From Gammaproteobacteria bacterium (lineage in GTDB: Bacteria > Pseudomonadota > Gammaproteobacteria > UBA6429 > Thiohalophilaceae): a DNA stretch of 8,815 bases. Positions within the stretch are counted from its first letter, which is position 1. Each line of letters opens with the position of its first letter. A model generated the notes under the pieces. The model saw nothing but the letters and a program-made list of their open reading frames with translations. It was not told where the DNA came from and did not search any database. The stretch is taken from the NCBI GenBank assembly GCA_030593785.1, contig JAUVGM010000071.1, forward strand, positions 1 to 8,815. The letters run 5' to 3'. Below are positions 5,495-8,815 of the stretch, piece after piece. Made by a program: the position numbers and the translations under genes.

Positions 5495-5695
5495 ATGTTT
5501 AAAATTATTATTGTTTCTATTCTTTTATTTATTGTTTTTAGCTTGGGTGTTGCCTTGTTTGCTTTTGTCAAAAAAGATCCTGATTCTGACAGAATGCTTA
5601 AAGCCTTAACTTTCCGCATTGCACTTTCTATTGGCCTTCTCGTCATTATGATGGTTGGTGCTCAATTTGGTCTTATTTCACCACACGGGGCCTGA
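5495..5695 (+). CDS. Small two-helix membrane protein, DUF2909 / twin-TM type
   Basis: This 66-residue protein consists of two membrane helices (about 3–26 and 42–62) joined by a short charged loop, KKDPDSDRMLKALTFR. The helix–charged loop–helix pattern, the motif MLKALTFRIALS and the ending LISPHGA match the small DUF2909 proteins found at this place in gammaproteobacterial oxidase clusters. Their role is unknown; the fixed position suggests a part in oxidase assembly or stability. I chose the ATG at 5495 rather than 5489 because AGGGG is nine bases from it and only three from the earlier one, and because relatives begin M-x-K-I-I. It is the only clear plus-strand gene here and converges on coxC across a shared terminator. 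Confidence 0.85.
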   Translation: MFKIIIVSILLFIVFSLGVALFAFVKKDPDSDRMLKALTFRIALSIGLLVIMMVGAQFGLISPHGA

Positions 5696-5747
5696 TTAAG
5701 CTATTTGAAATTTTTTATAGAAGCCATTACATAATTCATATTTTCTT

Positions 5748-5778
5748 GTCATTCCCGCGTACTGTTAGTCAGAATGAT
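5748..5778. repeat. Short remnant copy of the MITE-like repeat
   Basis: GTCATTCCCGCGTAC (5748–5762) is identical to the left end of the element at 1945–1959. The segment ends in GAATGAT (5772–5778), a one-mismatch inverse of the left end GTCATTC. The middle is missing, so it looks like an internally deleted copy. It sits in the gap between the two convergent 3' ends, a typical place for such elements. Confidence 0.55.
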
Positions 5779-5815
5779 GTGTGTGTATTTTTTCTAAATT
5801 AAATATTTTATACAT

Positions 5816-5846
5816 AAAAAAGGCGCTGTTATTACAGCGCCATTTT
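5816..5846. terminator. Bidirectional terminator between coxC and the convergent gene
   Basis: GGCGCTGT (5822–5829) and ACAGCGCC (5834–5841) form an 8-bp GC-rich stem with a TATT loop. Six bases that read as T on the minus strand (5821–5816) follow it in one direction; ATTTTT (5842–5847) follows in the other. It lies 21 bp past the coxC stop and about 126 bp past the stop of the small plus-strand gene, so it can end both transcripts. Confidence 0.85.
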
Positions 5847-5862
5847 TACATCAGCGATACAA

Positions 5863-6756
5863 TTAGAGCCAGTAAACCACTACAAATAAGCCTAACCATA
5901 CTACGTCAACAAAATGCCAGTACCAGGCTGCAGCTTCAAATGCGAAGTGATGCTTCTCAGTAAAATGACCTTTAATTGAACGAATTAACATAACCGTTAA
6001 CATGATGGCACCGATCGTCACATGTAAACCATGGAAGCCCGTTAACATGAAGAAAGTTGAACCATAAGTACCTGAAGATAACTTCAGATTCAAATGTGTA
6101 TACGCTTCAATGTATTCTTCTGCTTGCATGAATACAAATAAGAAACCTAAAGCAACAGTTAAAGCTAAACCAATAATCAATTGTTTACGATTATCTTTCT
6201 TTAAACCCCAATGTGCCCACGTTACTGTCAGGCCTGAAGTTAAAAGAATTAACGTGTTATAGAAAGGAACACCCCAGGCACCGATAGTACCTGTAGGCGT
6301 ATCATATCCTTCACCAGGGACGCTTAACATTGGCCATTCAAAGGTAAAGTCTGGCCATAATAAGCTAGCCGTCATGGCGTTATTACCTGCACCATCTAAC
6401 CAGGGTCCAGCTAAGACACGTGCATAAAATAAAGCACCGAAGAATGCTGCGAAGAACATTACTTCAGAAAAGATAAACCACATCATGCCCATACGGAAAG
6501 ATGTATCTACTTGTGCGTTGTATTTACCGGCTTCACTTTCATCGACAACCTGACCAAACCAGCCAAATAACATATAGGCCATGACTGCAAAACCAGCATA
6601 CATAATAGCTAAGCTACCTAGTGGGCCAGTTGGACCATCTGGGCCACTGGTTAATGCATATGCAAAACCACCCGTTGTTAAAAATAAGCCAATTGAGCCA
6701 ACTATGGGCCACTTGCTTGGCTCAGGAAGATAATAACTGCCTGCTACGTCTGACAT
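5863..6756 (-). CDS. coxC: Cytochrome c oxidase subunit III
   Basis: Subunit III of the aa3 oxidase, 297 residues, full length for the bacterial type, with seven predicted membrane helices. It carries no redox centre; in the family it stabilises subunit I and supports proton uptake and long turnover life. Signatures are RMGMMWFIFSEVMFFAAFF with the conserved Glu98, FMQAEEYIEA (209–218), TGFHGLHVTIGA (239–250) and AAAWYWHFVDVVWLGLFVVVYWL at the C-terminus. A proline/glycine-rich insert (about 118–162) lies between the SEVMFF and AWGVPFYNT segments, as in many gammaproteobacterial versions. GAGGGG five bases before the ATG is a strong ribosome site, fitting a structural subunit needed in quantity. 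It follows ctaG by 87 bp. Confidence 0.97.
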   Translation of the reverse strand: MSDVAGSYYLPEPSKWPIVGSIGLFLTTGGFAYALTSGPDGPTGPLGSLAIMYAGFAVMAYMLFGWFGQVVDESEAGKYNAQVDTSFRMGMMWFIFSEVMFFAAFFGALFYARVLAGPWLDGAGNNAMTASLLWPDFTFEWPMLSVPGEGYDTPTGTIGAWGVPFYNTLILLTSGLTVTWAHWGLKKDNRKQLIIGLALTVALGFLFVFMQAEEYIEAYTHLNLKLSSGTYGSTFFMLTGFHGLHVTIGAIMLTVMLIRSIKGHFTEKHHFAFEAAAWYWHFVDVVWLGLFVVVYWL

Positions 6757-6843
6757 GTTTTCCCCTCTTTATCCAGAAACCTGAAAAATCATTAAAATTT
6801 CAACAGACTTTATAAATCTGTCATCGTGTTTTTTCTTATTAAT

Positions 6844-7413
6844 CTATTTACTGGCTAACTTTCTATTAGTATTAAAAAAAGTATAACCCAGCGAAATTGT
6901 CTTCACTTTTTTAGGTAAGTTTGGATCCACATAAAAACGTAGTGGCATATCCCGCGCTTCACCCGGTTCAAATGTTTGCTGTGAAAAACAAAAACATTCC
7001 ATTTTTGAAAAGTATTTAGCAGCATAACCCGGTGTAACACTGGGTATTGCTTGCGCAACTACTTTTTTATTCATTAAATTTTTGGCATAAAACATTACTT
7101 CGTAAACTTTACCGGGATGTACATCTATCGTGTTTTGTTTGGCACGAAATTCCCAATTCAGCTTTTGATTTAATGTTGTCAAAAACTCTATTCTTATAGT
7201 GCGTGATGTATCAATACGTTTTTCAACGTTAACGATATACTCAGCCCGCTCTACTTTTTCTAATTCAATAAAGCGGCCATTTAAACCAAACACATCACAT
7301 ATCGCAGCATATAAAGGAGGAAGAACAAAAAAACCGAAACTAAACATAAAAACAACAATCAACAAGATCTTTCTTGTTGTTCGTGCATTTGCTTGTTTCT
7401 GGCTAACTTGCAT
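6844..7413 (-). CDS. ctaG: Cytochrome c oxidase assembly protein CtaG (Cox11)
   Basis: This Cox11/CtaG family protein has 189 residues, the normal bacterial size. It delivers copper to the CuB site of subunit I. A short basic cytoplasmic tail is followed by one membrane helix (about 14–36), then a periplasmic immunoglobulin-like domain. The copper motif CFCF is present in MECFCFSQQTFEPGE (Cys140, Cys142). The third conserved cysteine follows the helix in PPLYAAICDVFG (Cys39), and YVDPNLP closes the domain. GGAGAG lies just before the ATG. It starts 17 bp after the small membrane peptide gene, in the usual place between coxA and coxC. Note that an unrelated Gram-positive oxidase protein is also called CtaG. 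Confidence 0.95.
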   Translation of the reverse strand: MQVSQKQANARTTRKILLIVVFMFSFGFFVLPPLYAAICDVFGLNGRFIELEKVERAEYIVNVEKRIDTSRTIRIEFLTTLNQKLNWEFRAKQNTIDVHPGKVYEVMFYAKNLMNKKVVAQAIPSVTPGYAAKYFSKMECFCFSQQTFEPGEARDMPLRFYVDPNLPKKVKTISLGYTFFNTNRKLASK

Positions 7414-7430
7414 TACTCTCCATTAACCCA

Positions 7431-7523
7431 TTACATGTGCTGAATAAAAACAAATGCGTAGACACTAATTGCGGCGATAACTAATAGTATTATTGTTAAA
7501 GCCTTTTTATTATTTTTATCCAC
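7431..7523 (-). CDS. Tiny single-helix membrane peptide, likely small oxidase assembly protein
   Basis: On the minus strand GTG at 7523 opens a 30-codon frame ending in TAA at 7431–7433. The peptide has a basic start (MDKNNKKA) and then one hydrophobic helix (LTIILLVIAAISVYAFVFI), ending in QHM. Purine-rich GAGAAAAG sits just upstream as a ribosome site. The reading frame ends 17 bp before ctaG. Very short one-helix proteins, sometimes annotated as cytochrome oxidase small assembly proteins, occur between coxA and ctaG in other proteobacteria; position, size and topology agree. An ATG at 7540 in another frame gives only 14 codons. It is too short for ordinary gene callers to be confident about, and function is by position only. 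Confidence 0.6.
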   Translation of the reverse strand: MDKNNKKALTIILLVIAAISVYAFVFIQHM

Positions 7524-7561
7524 GTCTTTTCTCTATTCATTTAAATCTATAACTTAAATTA

Positions 7562-7590
7562 ACTGCTTACTCAGTATTTGAGTAAGCAGT
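7562..7590 (-). promoter_or_regulatory. Intercistronic hairpin after coxA
   Basis: ACTGCTTACTCA (7562–7573) and TGAGTAAGCAGT (7579–7590) form a perfect 12-bp stem with a 5-nt loop, 9 bp past the coxA stop. On the minus strand it is followed by TAATTTAAG rather than a T run, so it is not a standard terminator. It could protect the coxA message from 3' decay or cause partial attenuation, keeping structural subunits above the assembly factors. No other hairpin this strong lies inside the operon. Confidence 0.7.
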
Positions 7591-7599
7591 AATCTGTTC

Positions 7600-8815
7600 T
7601 TACTTTACTTCTGGCGGTGTAGCAAATGTATGGTATGGCGCTGGTGAAGGAATAGTCCATTCCAGACCTTCAGCACTTTCCCAAACTTGATCCGTTGCCT
7701 TTTCGCCACCTTTGATTGTCTTAATAACAATAACTAAGAACAATATTTGCGAAAGACCGAATGCAAAACCACCGATTGAAGACCAGAAGTTCCAGTCAGC
7801 AAACTGAACTGCGTAATCAGGAATACGGCGAGGCATACCTGCGAGTCCAATAAAGTGTTGCGGGAAGAACAATACATTTACTGAGATTAAAGATGCCCAG
7901 AAATGAATTTTACTTAGTAGTGGTGGATACATGTTGCCTGTCCACTTAGGTACCCAGTAATAGAATGCTGCAATAATTGCGAACAATGAACCGGTTACCA
8001 ATACATAATGGAAATGCGCTACTACGAAATAAGTATCATGGTATTGGAAATCAACTGGCGTTAAGCCAAGCATCAGACCAGTGAAACCACCAATGGTGAA
8101 CATGAATACAAATGCGATTGCCCATAACATTGGAATTTCAAATGTCATTGAGCCTTTCCACATAGTTGCTGTCCAGTTAAAGACTTTAACCGCTGTTGGC
8201 ACCGCAATCATTACCGTCGCATACATAAAGTACAACTCACCAGCTACCGGCATACCAACAGTAAACATGTGATGTGCCCATACGATGAAAGATAAGAATG
8301 CGATGGCTGCAGTTGCATATACCATTGAGGCATAACCAAAGAGTTTCTTACGTGCAAACGTTGGAATGATCATTGAGACCACACCGAATGCTGGCAAGAT
8401 CATGATATACACTTCAGGATGACCAAAGAACCAGAATACATGCTGGAACATAACCGGATCACCACCACCAGCAGCATCAAAGAACGATGTACCGAAGTAT
8501 TTATCCGTCAACATCATCGTTACTACGCCAGCCAATACAGGCATAACCGCAATAAGTAAGAATGCTGTGATTAACCATGTCCAGACAAACATTGGCATCT
8601 TCATTAACGTCATGCCAGGAGCACGCATATTAAGAATCGTTGCAATGATATTGATAGAACCCATGATGGATGAGAAACCTAACAGATGCACAGCAAAGAC
8701 GAAGAACGCCAATTTACCGTATTGACCTGAGAGTGGCTCATAGAAAGTCCAACCAAAGGCTGGGCCCTGACCTGCCATGAAATCTCCACCCATGAACATT
8801 GGTGCCACCAAAAGA
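7600..8815 (-). CDS. coxA: Cytochrome c oxidase subunit I, N-terminus beyond window edge
   Basis: About 405 codons of the heme–copper oxidase subunit I are present. The frame is open through the right edge, so the start and roughly the first quarter, including the first low-spin heme histidine, lie outside; the TTG at 8811 is not a real start. Visible catalytic parts, numbered from that TTG: FGHPEVYI (H131 and Y135, the His–Tyr cofactor at CuB, with E133 between), VWAHHMFTVG (H180, H181, CuB ligands), PTAVKVFNW with the K-channel lysine K209, and VAHFHYVLVTG (H266, H268, heme a3 and heme a). GHPEVY marks the A1 type of canonical aa3 oxidases. The gene ends in ATPPEVK. It is the terminal oxidase core that reduces oxygen to water and pumps protons. 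Confidence 0.97.
   Translation of the reverse strand, partial: LLVAPMFMGGDFMAGQGPAFGWTFYEPLSGQYGKLAFFVFAVHLLGFSSIMGSINIIATILNMRAPGMTLMKMPMFVWTWLITAFLLIAVMPVLAGVVTMMLTDKYFGTSFFDAAGGGDPVMFQHVFWFFGHPEVYIMILPAFGVVSMIIPTFARKKLFGYASMVYATAAIAFLSFIVWAHHMFTVGMPVAGELYFMYATVMIAVPTAVKVFNWTATMWKGSMTFEIPMLWAIAFVFMFTIGGFTGLMLGLTPVDFQYHDTYFVVAHFHYVLVTGSLFAIIAAFYYWVPKWTGNMYPPLLSKIHFWASLISVNVLFFPQHFIGLAGMPRRIPDYAVQFADWNFWSSIGGFAFGLSQILFLVIVIKTIKGGEKATDQVWESAEGLEWTIPSPAPYHTFATPPEVK

Noticed and set aside
5781..5963. 60-codon plus-strand frame across the terminator and the end of coxC
   Set aside because: It runs through a strong terminator hairpin and antisense to conserved coxC codons.
6777..6843. Separate coxC promoter in the ctaG–coxC gap
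   Set aside because: A TTGAAA is present but no acceptable -10 follows at normal spacing; the short imperfect hairpin around 6803–6822 is too weak to call.
7199..7426. 75-codon plus-strand frame opposite ctaG
   Set aside because: It is the antisense shadow of the ctaG N-terminal region; ctaG has all family motifs.
7507..7540. ATG at 7540 as start of the small gene before ctaG
   Set aside because: That frame stops after 14 codons; the GTG at 7523 in another frame gives the membrane peptide.

Overview
The window looks like a chromosomal segment of a moderately AT-rich gammaproteobacterium. The gene order coxA – small membrane ORF – ctaG – coxC – (opposite strand) DUF2909-type gene – SURF1 – Sco-like gene – ctaA – ctaB is the aa3-type cytochrome c oxidase cluster known from Pseudomonas and many marine gammaproteobacteria. 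The species cannot be fixed from this sequence alone.

Right part (about 5.8–8.8 kb, minus strand): the 3' two thirds of coxA runs off the right edge. It is followed by a strong intercistronic hairpin, a previously untracked 30-codon GTG-start membrane peptide gene (7431–7523), ctaG/cox11 and coxC. This transcript ends at a bidirectional hairpin terminator (5822–5841), shared with a small convergent plus-strand gene (5495–5695, DUF2909/twin-TM type).

Middle part (2.1–5.5 kb, minus strand): SURF1, a Sco-like thioredoxin-fold protein (overlapping SURF1 by 11 bp), ctaA (heme A synthase) and ctaB (heme O synthase) form the assembly and heme-modification operon. Together these proteins make heme A from protoheme and deliver heme and copper to the oxidase subunits. 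The ~60-bp gap between SURF1 and the plus-strand gene holds two divergent promoters whose -10 boxes overlap.

Junction (1.86–2.1 kb): a GC-rich, ~142-bp element with terminal inverted repeats and internal hairpins. A ~31-bp remnant with the same left end lies at 5748–5778. It separates the oxidase cluster from an unrelated sulfur module.

Left part (0.19–1.86 kb, minus strand): a MarR-family regulator, a single-domain rhodanese and an ETHE1-type persulfide dioxygenase, closed by a strong bidirectional terminator at 188–229. The marR promoter is an exact-consensus sigma-70 promoter (TTGACA, 16 bp, TATAAT). One 12-bp operator-like word lies in its spacer, an inverted copy lies over the start site, and a third copy lies just upstream of the rhodanese gene. 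With cysteines near both ends of the regulator, this suggests a self-contained, MarR-controlled persulfide detoxification switch. That is the most interesting feature of the window. The first ~120 bases may hold the end of a convergent plus-strand gene, which I could not identify.
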